Shown one piece after another: positions 11,484 to 21,870 of a DNA stretch of 64,000 nt. A program made the position numbers and the translations under genes. Under the pieces are notes generated by a model. The model saw nothing but the letters and a program-made list of their open reading frames with translations, was not told the origin of the DNA and searched no databases. Numbering within the stretch: position 1 is the stretch's first letter; each line of letters starts with the position of its first letter. Source of the DNA: Petrolisthes cinctipes (Eukaryota > Arthropoda > Malacostraca > Decapoda > Porcellanidae); NCBI GenBank assembly GCA_033782935.1, contig JAWQEG010003694.1:62001-126000 (forward strand), written 5' to 3'.

Positions 11484-12707
11484 TATAGTTTATTTAATTT
11501 CATCTGACAACGACGATCTGTAAAATGGCAACATTGCATTGCCAGCTCGTGATTGGCTGAACAAACATTGTCCTTAACCCTTGACTCGTTGATATAAACA
11601 TTTAAATCGACCCTTCATTAACTTCATTGTATGATCCTGAGATGCAAAGAAAATTCGGTAAATATTGAATGAATTACCGTTATTGGGTACGGTTTTTCTA
11701 CCTTCATTACCCACTTATTTAGACCATTCTAAGACTTTTTTCTTCTATGGCATTTATGGCATTTTGAAATTAGCCTGACCTTACCTGACCTGACCTAACC
11801 TAACCTAGATCGCATCAGACTACCGGGACCTAACCTGGGTAGAGTACCGGGACCTAACCTGGGCAGACTACCGGGAAATAACCGTGGTAAAGTACAGAAA
11901 ATGACCGGGGCAAAGTACTGGGACATAGCCGGATCTGGCAACACTGCTACAAAACGGTAATTCTTTCAATAAATACCGAAAATTCTCATTTGTTATTTCA
12001 TATATGCAAATCATGTTCATCTGTTGCATTGACGATATAAACAGACACAAGAAAGAAAAATTCAAATCCAAGTCGACCATCTGTAAACGTAAACGAACAC
12101 AATATTCCAGTCAATTTTGTTTCTCCAAGTTTTACTTAGATAAATATATATCTGTCTTCATAGGCATTCTTAAAAAGAATTCTAATATTTATTGAATTAA
12201 AATGGCATGAAAATTGTTATAATATAGACAGAAATACGAGGTGAGTTGTTTTTATTTTTCTATAGCACACCTCATATTTCTGTCTATATTATAACAATTT
12301 TCATGCCATTTTATTCAATAAATATTAGAATTCCTTTTAAGAATGCCTATGAAGACAGATATATATTTATCTAAGTAAAACTTGGAGAAACAAAATTGAC
12401 TGGAATATTGTGTTCGTTTACGTTTACAGATGGTCGACTTGGATTTGAATTTTTCTTTCTTGTGTCTGTTTATATCGTCAATGCAACAGATGAACATGAT
12501 TTGCATATATGAAATAACAAATGAGAATTTTCTTTGCATCTCAGGATCATACAATGAAGTTAATGAAGGGTTAATTTAAATGTTTATATCAATGAGTTAA
12601 GGGTTAAGGACAATGTTCAGCTAATCACGAGCTGGCAATGCAATGTTGCCATTTTACATATTGGCGTTGTCAGATGAGATGAAATAGACTATAGGGGCTA
12701 ACCTTAG
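11484..12707. mobile_element. Palindromic foldback element, copy 2
   Basis: Same family as 8931-9807: outer ends TATAGTTTATTT and AAATAGACTATA, arms running to a central T-rich spacer near 12250. The left arm is interrupted by a 321-bp insertion (11657-11977). It sits inside another dispersed repeat (GGTAGTCTGCCC type), which marks it as a later arrival. Confidence 0.9.
11657..11977. mobile_element. Nested TIR element with 8-bp target duplication
   Basis: Starts GGTAAATATTGAATGAATTA and ends AATTCTTTCAATAAATACC. It is flanked by the exact 8-bp direct repeat GAAAATTC at 11649-11656 and 11978-11985. Without the insertion the palindrome arm is continuous. An 8-bp duplication fits hAT- or P-type transposition; the superfamily is inference. 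The interior carries the TAGGTCCCGG motif. Confidence 0.85.
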
Positions 12708-12844
12708 CAGTCTACCAGGACGATGTAAACACTAACGTTGAAAGGGCTTCGCCGCAGGTCCTAGTCATGACGTCATGACACCTGCGCATGCGCGAGTTCT
12801 CTCCTTCCTTTAAATACTTTTCCCTAGCTTCCTTTGGCAAGTGG

Positions 12845-12915
12845 TGGCTGGTGGTGTGGTTGGTATGACTATGGCGTCAGATGGTCAGGGTCCGGGGTTC
12901 AATCCCGGCAGTGAT
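12845..12915 (+). ncRNA. tRNA-like pol III segment (not a functional tRNA)
   Basis: An A-box-like TGGTGTGGTTGG lies at 12852-12863. A perfect T-arm follows at 12892-12908, with stem CCGGG/CCCGG, loop GTTCAAT and the B-box consensus. The acceptor stem does not pair and the anticodon loop appears one base too long, so this is more likely a pol III promoter relic than a working tRNA gene. Confidence 0.4.
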
Positions 12916-12956
12916 AGTATTATTTTTACACAAACTATTTTTTTACTATTTTCACA

Positions 12957-13315
12957 GTTCCCGGTAGTCTTCCCCCAGTTAGGTCCCGGTAGTCTGCCCC
13001 CAGTTAGGTCCCGGTAGTCTGCCCCCAGTTAGGTCCCGGTAGTCTGCCCCCAGTTAGGTCCCGGTAGTCTGCCCCCAGTTAGGTCCCGGTAGTCTGCCCC
13101 CAGTTAGGTCCCGGTAGTCTGCCCCCAGTTAGGTCCCGGTAGTCTGCCCCCAGTTAGGTCCCGGTAGTCTGCCCCCAGTTAGGTCCCGGTAGTCTGCCCC
13201 CAGTTAGGTCCCGGTAGTCTGCCCCCAGTTAGGTCCCGGCAGTCTGCCCTCAGTTCGGTCCCGGTAGTCTGCCCCCAGTTAGGTCCCGGTAGTCTGCCCC
13301 TAGTTAGGTTAGGTA
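12957..13315. repeat. 25-bp satellite array, about 14 copies
   Basis: Tandem unit CAGTTAGGTCCCGGTAGTCTGCCCC (25 bp; 20-base core GGTCCCGGTAGTCTGCCCCC) with exact 25-base spacing and few variants, mostly in the last copies. The unit is a segment of the dispersed TAGGTCCCGG repeat, so the array probably grew from one repeat copy. Confidence 0.95.
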
Positions 13316-13392
13316 GATTTTGTTTTGTTAATGAGTAACTTTGTCATGACGTCATGACTAGGGCCTGCGGCGAAGCCCTCCCCTAGCGTTAG

Positions 13393-14545
13393 GTGGCCAT
13401 CTTGAATTGGTATTATGGTATTAGTCAAGCATTTGTTCATAATCACTCCCATTAATTCTTTTCTGTCCAATATATTTCTTAATACATGTACGTCATTTCC
13501 TTATCAGTTATTTCCATCGCAAATGCATTAAATACAACTACCCTTTATAAAGGTACCTCATATAATAATTTAGGGCTGGGCAGGAACTGCTGGTACCTGA
13601 ATTGGTTCCAGTGATTTTTTATGACTTAATTTAGAATCTGTTCTCACCTCCGAACGAGTTGTGTGCCTGTGTGCCTTATATTTAATGCACTTGCTGTTCG
13701 TCTCAGTCGGCAAATTAAGGCTGTAAAACAGCATTATACAGCAATTATATAACATTGTCAGTTAATATTAGGTACCGGTTCCAGCAGTTCCTTTCGTATT
13801 GAGAACCGGAACCGTCGGTTCCAGCATAATAATATCAATTCAAGATGGCCGCCAAGTGCTTACATCCAGGCTCCGTAGATTACTAAGATTGGGTCCCGGT
13901 AGTTTGCCACGGTTCTGATTAGGTTAGGTTAGGTGAGGTCTAACGAATTCTATTTAATGCATTGTAGTGTTTTTCAGACGAATCTGTAGTTAAAATATGG
14001 CGAAAATGACGTATTTTCGGAGATTGGGTTGTTCAAGGGGGGGGGGTGATACCGGTATCTTCCAAAACACTAATTTGCGACGGATGTGAACAATAAATTT
14101 AGTTAAAAACATACTATAAAACATTGCATCCTGAAAACCGAGTCGAAGACAAATTATGGACAAACGCTTGACTATTACCGGTATTATACGTACCTTGCTA
14201 TTCGAGAGTGGTGGTAAATACAGGCCTCATTTAACGTGGGGTAGTTCACTGGGGTCGGTTATACTCCATGGACATGTTAAAAGTCTAAACTGGCTTCATT
14301 ATTCTCAAAACAGCACTGAAGAATACGTTCGGGGAAGCCATTGTAAATAATTAAGCACGCTGATTGGCTGTTGAAATTGAGGTGCATTACTCAATCACGC
14401 TGATTAGCCGTTCCCACTAATATGGCTGCTGTACATACCGGGGATTAAGAAAAATTGAATCAATTAAGGGTAGTTATATTAAGAAAGCTATGAATTTGCA
14501 ATGGAAATAACGTATGAAGAAATGACATACATGTATTTAGAAATG
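13393..14545. other. No gene; contains inverted-repeat arm 13925-14140
   Basis: A partial GGTCCCGGTAGTTTGCC repeat at about 13890 leads into the + strand arm of the inverted repeat described at 10860-11075. A G homopolymer lies at about 14038. The rest shows no exon or element I can support. Confidence 0.55.
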
Positions 14546-14606
14546 TATTGCGATGCGATGCGATGATGTCGAGGGATAGCCTTTACAACGGCCCCTCTTC
14601 TGTCGT

Positions 14607-15077
14607 TTATTTGTTGCTGAGTTCCCTTAATTTCTTCTCCCTTATTTTCCAGCACTTATAAAGATATTCTTTTATATTGTCCAAACATTTTCCACTGTCG
14701 AATAACAACCCTCCAATGATGTTTTCCTTACATTCGATATAAGGTTGTTGCAATTTTCCAATTTTTCTTCTTTCTTCAACATAGCCAGTACAGTCAAGCA
14801 CAAAATGTTCTAAGTTTTCTGGATCTGTTCCACACATCTTACATTCTGTTTCATTGTCCTCTTTTCTAAATCTTTTTCTATCTCCCAAGTTTAAAGTATT
14901 TGTCCTACATTTAAATAACACCACTGATGCTGGTGTATTGTCATATAGTTCCTCTGTCATTCCCATTTCCTTTTTCCATTTTCTGTAAATCTTTAGGGTA
15001 GTCTTACTTTCCATTTCCTCTCTCCAGTTCTTAGTGTCCAATTCATAAATCTTGTTTAGGAGTTCTTGCTTCTTCAT
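14607..15077 (-). pseudogene. LINE ORF2 part 3: C-terminal cysteine motif
   Basis: Lies in the same frame as the RT block just upstream and separated from it only by one stop. It contains CKMCGTDPENLEHFVLDC, a CCHC-type motif common at the C-terminus of non-LTR ORF2 proteins. It ends near the element's 3' tail. Confidence 0.8.
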
Positions 15078-15086
15078 GGTTTTTAG

Positions 15087-16511
15087 TTAATCTAAATTGA
15101 TATTTAATGCTTTCATTCCTTCCTCACATTCCTTCATCCATTTATTTGTTCTATTATCCTTCAATTCTTCTACTATTTCGTATGTTAATTTGTTTCCTCC
15201 ATCTCTCATTATTCCTTGTAAATATTGTAATTTTGTTCTAGTAATTTTTGATTTCATGAGTGAGGCACCCACTTCTCCTCTTAGTCCACTAATTGCTGTG
15301 CTTTTTTCTGCCCCAAGAATTGTTCGGTACACTGAGTTTTCAATTTTTTGTAACTTATCTATTTCTTTCTTGTTATAATCCACTACACCAGCCCCATACA
15401 ATATTCCAGGCAATGCCAGACCTTTCCAGAAAGTTTTTCCAATCATTAGTTTGTTACAACTCCTGGCTGTCACTGAGTATTTCATATTTGCTAGTTTCTT
15501 TGCTTTTTTTAAAATATTAACTTTATAATTCTTAAAACAGTCTCTCTTGTTTCCAATATCCACTCCCAAATATTTAATAGTCTCCACCACTTCTATCCCT
15601 TCTAGTTCTGCTGGTTGATTTTCCATATTGAAGATTATGAATTTGCTCTTATTTTTATTTAACTCCAACCCACATTTCCTGCTTACATTGCTCAGTCTTA
15701 TAATGTTTGTTTTTGCCTCTAACATTGATTGTGAAAACTGCAGTCCATCATCGGCAAAGAAGATAGTGTTAAAAGCAAATTTCTTATCTCTGTACCCGAG
15801 GCCTGTACTCTCCATTTCTTGAATTATTTTGAAAGTTATTAATTTAAAAAGTGTTGCAGATCCTGTGCACCCTTGGCGTATACCGCTTGTTATCTTTATC
15901 TCTTTTTCTATTTTTCTGCTTAAACACAGTTGTGTTGTATCATTCTGGTACACATCACTTATTATATCTATCATATTTTCATGTGTTTTTATTTCTTTTA
16001 GATTTTTTATGATCTCTTCTCTTTTTATTGAGTCATATGCCTTCTTAAAGTCTATTGCTGCTACGATTAATGGTGTCTTGTTTTTGTAGCTTTTTTCAAT
16101 ACAGTACCTGAGTATGAGTATATTGTCTTCAATTCTTCTTCCCTGTGTAAATCCGGACTGCAATTCACTATTTAAATCATTAACTTGTAGTTGTTGTTCT
16201 ATTTTGCTCTTCATTATTGACATGAATATTTTGTAATCAATATTTGTGAGTGCTATGGGTCTTAAATCCTGGGCTGTTGGTTTAACTTTTTTTGGTAGCA
16301 TTACTGTTCTTGAAGTTTTCCAGGTTTGTGGGACTTTTCCTTGTCTAATTATTTTATTAAAACAGTATACTAACTTTTCTATGCATTTTTCACTATCTAT
16401 CAATGCCTTGTAGCATTCTGGTTTTAACCCATCTGGACCAGCTGCCTTTTTGTTTTTCAAGCCTTTTAATGTTTTTATAATTTCTTCTTTATTTATTATT
16501 GGTTCTTCCAT
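15087..16511 (-). pseudogene. LINE ORF2 part 2: reverse transcriptase
   Basis: A 474-codon frame with the RT motifs in order: KKAAGPDGLKPE, RPIALTNIDYKIF, A (AAIDFKKAYDSI), B (GIRQGCTGSATLF), C (FFADDGLQF) and the thumb (IKYLGVDIGN). All three catalytic aspartates are kept. A single in-frame TAA at 15087-15089 separates it from the next coding block. The enzyme would copy element RNA at a nicked target site. Confidence 0.85.
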
Positions 16512-17367
16512 GGTTGTTGTTATATGTTATATGTTCCATTAGTATGTACTGTCTGTTGCCTTGATTAGTTTCATTCATTATTTGTTCCTCTATAAAAATT
16601 TTGTACCTTCCTTTTTCTTGTGTGTTCCAAACCTTCTTTATGTTATTGTCATGATTTTGGTATATATCCTTCCAAAACATTTCAAGCTCTTGAGCTGCAT
16701 CTTCTGGTTTAAGTATTCCTCCCTCTGTAGTATATAATTCCCCTTTGTCCTTATCATAGTTTATTTCTTTACCTTTTAATTTGTCAATATATTTCCATAA
16801 TCTCTTACTTTTGTCACTACTTCCATTTATCTCCTCTGTCACCTTTTTCTCATGTTTTATTATTGCTTCTTTGATCAATCTTTTCACCCTATCTTTTTGT
16901 ACCTTATATAAGCTCCAAAGTCTATCTTTTACTTCTTCACTAGCCTCATTTCGTTTCTCTCTATTAAGCTTCTTTCTTTTCTTGATTTCCTTTCTAATTT
17001 CTTCACACATCCATGGTGGTTCAATCCTGTTTATATGTCTCTTATCCTTTCTCCTTCTATACTTTTTCTTTAATATACATTCTGCATTTCTTGTCATGAT
17101 TTCACCAAACTCTACCATATCTTGTACCTCTTCATTGCACTCTCCTTCTACTTCTTCCTTATATATCTGTAATGCTTCTTTGTCTGTCGTATAATAAATA
17201 TTTTCTTGCCATTGATCATTTGTGTATTTTCTATTTTGTGTGTCTCCTTTGATTAATATTTCAATCAAATTATGGTCAGATAAGTCCGTTATTTCTTTTC
17301 TTTCATCTATTTTCATTGCTTCGTATACATCATAAAATTTATGGTTCACCAGAACGAAGTCTATCAC
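16489..17367 (-). pseudogene. LINE ORF2 part 1: endonuclease C-terminus and linker
   Basis: Starts with MIDFVLVNHKFYDVYEAM and reaches LSDHNLIEI, the terminal SDH block of APE-type endonucleases. A long lysine- and glutamate-rich linker follows, with an RK-rich basic stretch. The catalytic N-terminal part of the endonuclease is missing through 5' truncation. It overlaps the RT frame by 23 bases in a different frame, marking an indel. Confidence 0.75.
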
Positions 17368-17390
17368 ACTTTGATTTACAGAAAAGAATT

Positions 17391-18004
17391 GATGGTAGTG
17401 ATTCTAGACAAATGCTTGAATAATACCCTAATATCAATTCTATGTGTAGGTCTCTTCTCTGTATCACCTTCTGGCACTATATGACCTCACTGTAGCAGCC
17501 CCTAATCTGTCACCTTCTGGCGAAAAATGATCTCACTGTTGCGGCGCCTAATATCAATCCTTGTATTTTCTGATGTACAGTCACGAGCACTAATAAGTAT
17601 CCAGGTGTGCTTCGAGTCTCTACAACCAAAACTATATACTGTACTTATTAGTGCTCGTGACTATATCATTAGTTAGTCGGGTTATTAATTAAGGGGGAGA
17701 TGTAGTGTTGGTAAATCCGGAGCAACTAATTCCTACAAACTTATTCCAAGCAACAGGCCACCATTATTTTTGTTAACTTTGTACTGTTTCCTGGCATACT
17801 TTGGAGGAATTAAGGGACTCCAATGTACTGTACCTAAAGTTTATTCTCCCCTTAATTAATTAGTCCCCCCCCCAGCTTCAAATTTGAGTAAGAGATGTAT
17901 AGTGAACAAATATGTCTACCTTAATTCCTTTTTAATTATTAATGGACTCGTATCTCTGGATTTCATTAGCGTGGTGACCGTGTAGGGGATAGAGAGGCCA
18001 TAAT
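17391..18004. other. No gene; small repeats and a MITE
   Basis: Two nearby copies of CACCTTCTGGCNNNNNATGA followed by GCGCCTAATATCA-like sequence (about 17465-17560) match a third at about 10817-10862. A mini-MITE lies at 17578-17663. Degenerate GATTCCTCC-family sequence appears at about 17730-17820. Confidence 0.55.
17578..17663. mobile_element. 86-bp mariner-type mini-MITE
   Basis: The ends AGTCACGAGCACTAATAAGT and their exact reverse complement are separated by about 42 bases, with TA on both sides (17576-17577 and 17664-17665). No coding capacity. The whole could fold into a hairpin. Confidence 0.85.
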
Positions 18005-18107
18005 ACAAGAACCTCCATGGCTTGGTGTTGGTACGATGGTCCTGTTACTTGTCTATGCAGCCATCGTACCAGTACCACGCCATTGTATACACCACGAGTG
18101 TTCTTGA
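18005..18107. repeat. Hairpin repeat, CAAGAACA...TGTTCTTG family, copy 1
   Basis: The outer ends CAAGAAC and GTTCTTG and the inner TGGTACGATGG/CCATCGTACCA pair as inverted repeats. A related copy is at 33806-33916, which shares GGTACCACACCATCGTATAC-like sequence. Confidence 0.7.
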
Positions 18108-18424
18108 ATACTGCCTACTGTAAACCATATAACCAGTTGTATTGAACCCTTTTGCCTGGATAAATGAATGAGGAGAGGCAGAGGAAGGAGGAGGAGAGGG
18201 GGAAAAAGAAAAAGGATGATGAATCCCTTATACCCAAATCCTGACGTATGTTGTTAATTATGGCCGGGGGAGTGATGTGTTCCTTGACATGGATTACTTT
18301 GGACGCCATAAAATGAAATATACAGGTGTAGAATAAGTTATGGTATTCCTTTGATTAACAGGTGTGTGTGTGTGTGTGGGAAAGTCAATCAGTTCAGTTC
18401 ATTTGTATTGTGGAAGTGTGGTCT

Positions 18425-18760
18425 TGTAATGGCACTTATGGTCTGCGTATTGAGATTAAGTGATGTGGTCTTTGTATAGGCACTTCTTGATGTGGTCTTT
18501 GTATTGGCACTTAGTGATGTGATCTTTGTATCGGCTCTTTTTTGTGGTCTTTGTATTGGCGCTTTTTGATATGGTCTTTGTATTGGCACTTATGGTATGG
18601 GTCTGGGTATTGGGACTTTGATTTGGTCTTTGTATTGGCACTTCTTGATGTGGTCTTTGTATCGGCACTTACTGATGTGGTCTTATTTCCTTTTCTGGTC
18701 TGGGTCTTGGTAACAGGACTTTTTGATGTGGCCTTATTTCCTTTTCTGGTCTGGGTCTTG
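18425..18760. repeat. Minisatellite of GATGTGGTCTTTGTATTGGCACTTA type
   Basis: Degenerate tandem copies of a unit of about 36 bp built from GATGTGGTCTTTGTAT and GGCACTTACT. Open frames cross it on both strands because the period is a multiple of three; they read as low-complexity repeats and are not treated as genes. More copies occur at 19055-19160. Confidence 0.85.
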
Positions 18761-19054
18761 TATCAAGCCGACGTACACATCAACAGTAGCTTCCCTTGTT
18801 GTGACACCCAATGGGGCAATCTCACCAACTACCCAGAAGGATTGAGAAAGAGTAAGAGAGACAGACAGAACAGGCCAGGATATGGTAGAGGATGCCAAAT
18901 TCCTCATTTCTGGATAGAACCAACCCTCACCAGCACTAAGGAAACTGAAGGAACAGAGGGACAGTTGAAGAACTGAAAAGGATTGGCTGGGGCTGAAGGG
19001 GTGCCAAAACCCTTTAAATTACTGCCCACATCATCGCAGGCAATACTTACCCTA

Positions 19055-19320
19055 CGGGGTGTGGCCTTTGTATTGGCACTTACTGATGTGGTCTTTGTAT
19101 TGTCAGCACTTACTGATGTGGTCTTTGTATCGGCACATACTGATGTGGTCATTTCCTTTTCTGGTCTGGGCCTTCCTTCATGTCCCTTAATGTCTTTCTC
19201 TTTCTCCATGTTCCCAATATCTTTCTCTTTCTTCATTTCTCCTAATATCTTTCTCTTTCTTCATTTCCCCTAATATCTTTCTCTTTCTTCATGTCCCCTA
19301 ATATCTTTCTTTTTTACAGT
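19055..19320. repeat. Second minisatellite block plus CTTTCTTCAT tandem
   Basis: Three further copies of the GATGTGGTCTTTGTAT unit to about 19160 are followed by a separate tandem of CCTAATATCTTTCTCTTTCT (unit about 28 bp) to about 19320. Confidence 0.8.
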
Positions 19321-19979
19321 GTGTATTGCTAAGATGCCAGATATCAACAAGCTTTCCTTGTAATGATGTGCTTTGTCCTTCTACTGTATTACCACTAGAC
19401 TACTGAGGCTTAATAGGTATGTGTTATGCATTGTTCTTGATTGAGTAATACATTTGTGGTACATTAGAATGCATTATTGATTCCACCATGTCGAGAAAGA
19501 GGAACAGATGAACAAATATAATATTGGCCTTGTGCATAGAATAGTTTAGAGGATTAGGTTACTTCACATTTACCCACATTGTACTACCCACTTAAATATT
19601 GAGGAGTTTAGAGATCATGTTAATTTTTTCTTAAAGACATTAAATTATTTTCAGTAAATTCTGAAGTACTATTCCTACATAACCAAACCCCAAACTTGAC
19701 ATAGTTTGAAGAGGTCAGTAGTGTCCATTTTGCCCCATATAAAAAATTGTGTGTTAGTGGCAGAGAGTGAAAAGGAACTGCACAGAGTAATGGTCGAGTT
19801 ACAAGGTGTATGTATGCAACAGACGAAAATAAAGTGTATGCTGCCAAGAGTTATAATAAGATTGTGTTCCAGAGAGCTGCCCTAACAATTGACTTTACAG
19901 TACTGTACTTTATATACCCTACTAGAAGAGAATACCTGTTGGTAAAAAATACAGTAGGTATGAGATAGTCTAGGAGAGG

Positions 19980-20130
19980 TGAGAAGATGGAGCAAGTAAA
20001 GGTATTCAATTATCTGGGAAATGTATTGAGGAAGGGGAGACCTGAGACAGCAAAGTAGGGTAGAAAGGTCATGGGATATTTGAGGTGAATTAGGAAGGGT
20101 GTAAGTATGAGAAAGGAAGTGGTGACACCC
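19980..20130 (+). mobile_element. Small LINE fragment (RT thumb region)
   Basis: Reads MEQVKVFNYLGNVLRKG, then VMGYLR and KGVSMRKEV. This parallels the EEVKEFKYLGTVM, QVIGSLGRIM and RSVSMEVKRG blocks of the element at 28093-30440. It carries stops and is a relic. Confidence 0.65.
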
Positions 20131-20529
20131 TTTGCCTTCCATAATGGCTAAATCTGCTCACTTGTTTCTCGTAGATAGAATCCTTAGTTTAGCCAGCAGT
20201 CTTAATTTCACCACATTTATTGTTTCTGCTGGATCTTTGTTGTGTAAATAGGTTTTTGACAATCCCTGGGGAATGCAAAGGCAGCCAATGACTGGTAAAA
20301 TTTGTCTTTAATTGTATGACATTAACCAAAAAGGTGAATTTAATAGAGTTGGTACATTTTTGCCAGGTTGAAATAAGATTGAGTATAAGTGTAGGTACTG
20401 TCCTTTTTTGGCATAATTTGTTTTGGATTGCATTTTATTTACGGTGGGAAAACAGTTAAACAGGGTAACGCTACACTTTGATGGAAAAAAAAAATAGTAT
20501 ATTGTATATCATTATTTTTGTACAGTAAT

Positions 20530-21870
20530 CTAGAAGGTTGGAGGGATTAAATGAGGAGTCAATAAGAAAGGAGGAGGTGGAAGAGGCAATGAGAGAGATG
20601 AAAACGGGGAAAGCTTCAGGGTTGGATGGATGCATTGTAGAATGTCTGAATTATGGTGGAACAAATATGATGGAGTGGTTGGTAAGGTTGTTAATGGTAT
20701 GTTGTGACAGAGGTAAGTTCCCAGTAGACTGGGTGAGTGCTTGTATAGTACCTCTATATAAGGGAAAAGGGGATAGATACAATGTATGAGTTTCAGGGGT
20801 ATAAGCTGGTTCAGTGTAGTAGGGAAACTGTATGGGAAGGTGCTGATAGTCAGAGAGGGTTGTGATTGGTGAAAAACAATGTGGCTTTAGGAGAGGAAGA
20901 GGTTGTGGACCAGATATTTGCAGGATGGAAGTTGTGTGAGAAATTTTTAGAGAAAAGTAAAGAAGTAGTATGGGCATTTATGGATCTCGAGAAAGCATAT
21001 GACAGAATTGATAGAAATGGATTGTGGAAGGATTTGCTGTTGTACGGGATGTGGGGGAAATTATTGAGAGGGATAAAAAGTTTCTCCATGAACAGTAAAG
21101 CGTGTGTTAGAGTGGGAAGTAACGCGAGTGAATGGTTCCCAGTTAAGGTGAGACTCCGTCAAGGTTGTGTGATATCACCATGGCTGTTTAATATATATAT
21201 GGACAGTTGTAAGAGAGGTAAATGCTAGGGTGACGGAGAGAGGACTAAGTTTGGTAGACAGCGGAGGTAGAGAGTTTGGCCTAAACCAATTACCGTTTGC
21301 TGATGATAAGGGGTTAGTGGTAATGAGAAAAGAAACAGAGTATGTTAGTGCAGGAGGAGGAAACTGAGAGTGAACGTGGCAAAGAGCAAAGTAATGAGAT
21401 ATAGGAGGGGAGCAGAGGATAGAAGGATGAATATAATGATAGATTGTGAAATATTGGAGAAGGTGGAGTGCTTTAAGTATTTGGGGTCAAAGATGACGGT
21501 GGATAGCAAAATAGAGACAGATAAAATCTAGGTTGAATGTAGTAGAGATGAGATGTCTGAGGAGCATGTGTGGTGTGACTCCAATGGACAGTCAGGAATG
21601 AGGAAGTGAGGAGAACAGGTGTCATGAGAGAGTTAGCAGGCCGTGCAGAGCAGTGTGTATTAAGATGGTTTGGACATGTAGAGAGAATGAAGGAAGATAA
21701 ATGGTAAAGAGGATAGGGGGCTCAGAAGTGGGAGGTATAATGAGAAGAGGAAGGCCACAGAGATGGATGGACACTGAAAGGAGCACAGAGTGGAAGAGGT
21801 ACAGTATATCTGTGAAGCAGGGTAGAGTGACTGCTCATGACTGAAGCAAGTGGAAGAGGGTGGTGAATGT
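20530..21870 (+). mobile_element. Decayed LINE of the 28-30 kb family
   Basis: Three pieces in order: EEVEEAMREMKTGKASGLDG to IVPLYKGKGD (20538-20789); AFMDLEKAYDRIDRNG and LRQGCVISPWLFNIYMD (20866-21228); and a C-terminal VLRWFGHVERMKED piece near 21655. Frame changes and stops separate them. Sequence resembles the better copy at 28093-30440 but is more diverged. It lies in the intron just upstream of the recognised CLASP exons. Confidence 0.85.
20866..21228 (+). pseudogene. Reverse transcriptase fragment
   Basis: Contains RT motif A (FMDLEKAYDRID) and motif B (RLRQGCVISPWLFNIYM). The YADD/FADD box expected about 60 residues later survives only as FADD-like sequence broken by a frame change near 21297-21310. 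Non-functional. Confidence 0.75.

Larger units (their letters stand above)
12732..13392. mobile_element. TIR element carrying a tRNA-like segment and satellite
   Basis: The left end reads CTAACG then AGGGCTTCGCCGCAGG then CTAGTCATGACGTCATGAC. The right end is the reverse complement of this arrangement, giving TIRs of about 50 bp. The inner part of each TIR holds the palindrome TGACGTCA. Between the TIRs lie a tRNA-like segment (about 12845-12915) and a 25-bp tandem array. It has no open reading frame and is non-autonomous. Confidence 0.8.
14549..17390 (-). mobile_element. Non-LTR retrotransposon, nearly intact ORF2, 5'-truncated
   Basis: On the minus strand this holds the end of an apurinic-type endonuclease, a linker, a full reverse transcriptase and a C-terminal cysteine motif. 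It finishes with a short (ATCGC)n tail at about 14549-14570. A pentanucleotide tail instead of poly(A) suggests a CR1/RTE-like 3' end, but I could not settle the clade. Only two visible lesions interrupt the coding region: a frame change at about 16490-16510 and a stop at 15087-15089. This is the best-preserved LINE here. Confidence 0.85.

Noticed and set aside
12957..13315. CRISPR-like regular array
   Set aside because: Units are head-to-tail 25 bp with no unique spacers, in a eukaryotic repeat context. It is a satellite.
18542..18976. 144-codon + strand frame and overlapping minus frames rich in TKTTS
   Set aside because: Produced by a minisatellite whose period is divisible by three. No conserved start or domain.
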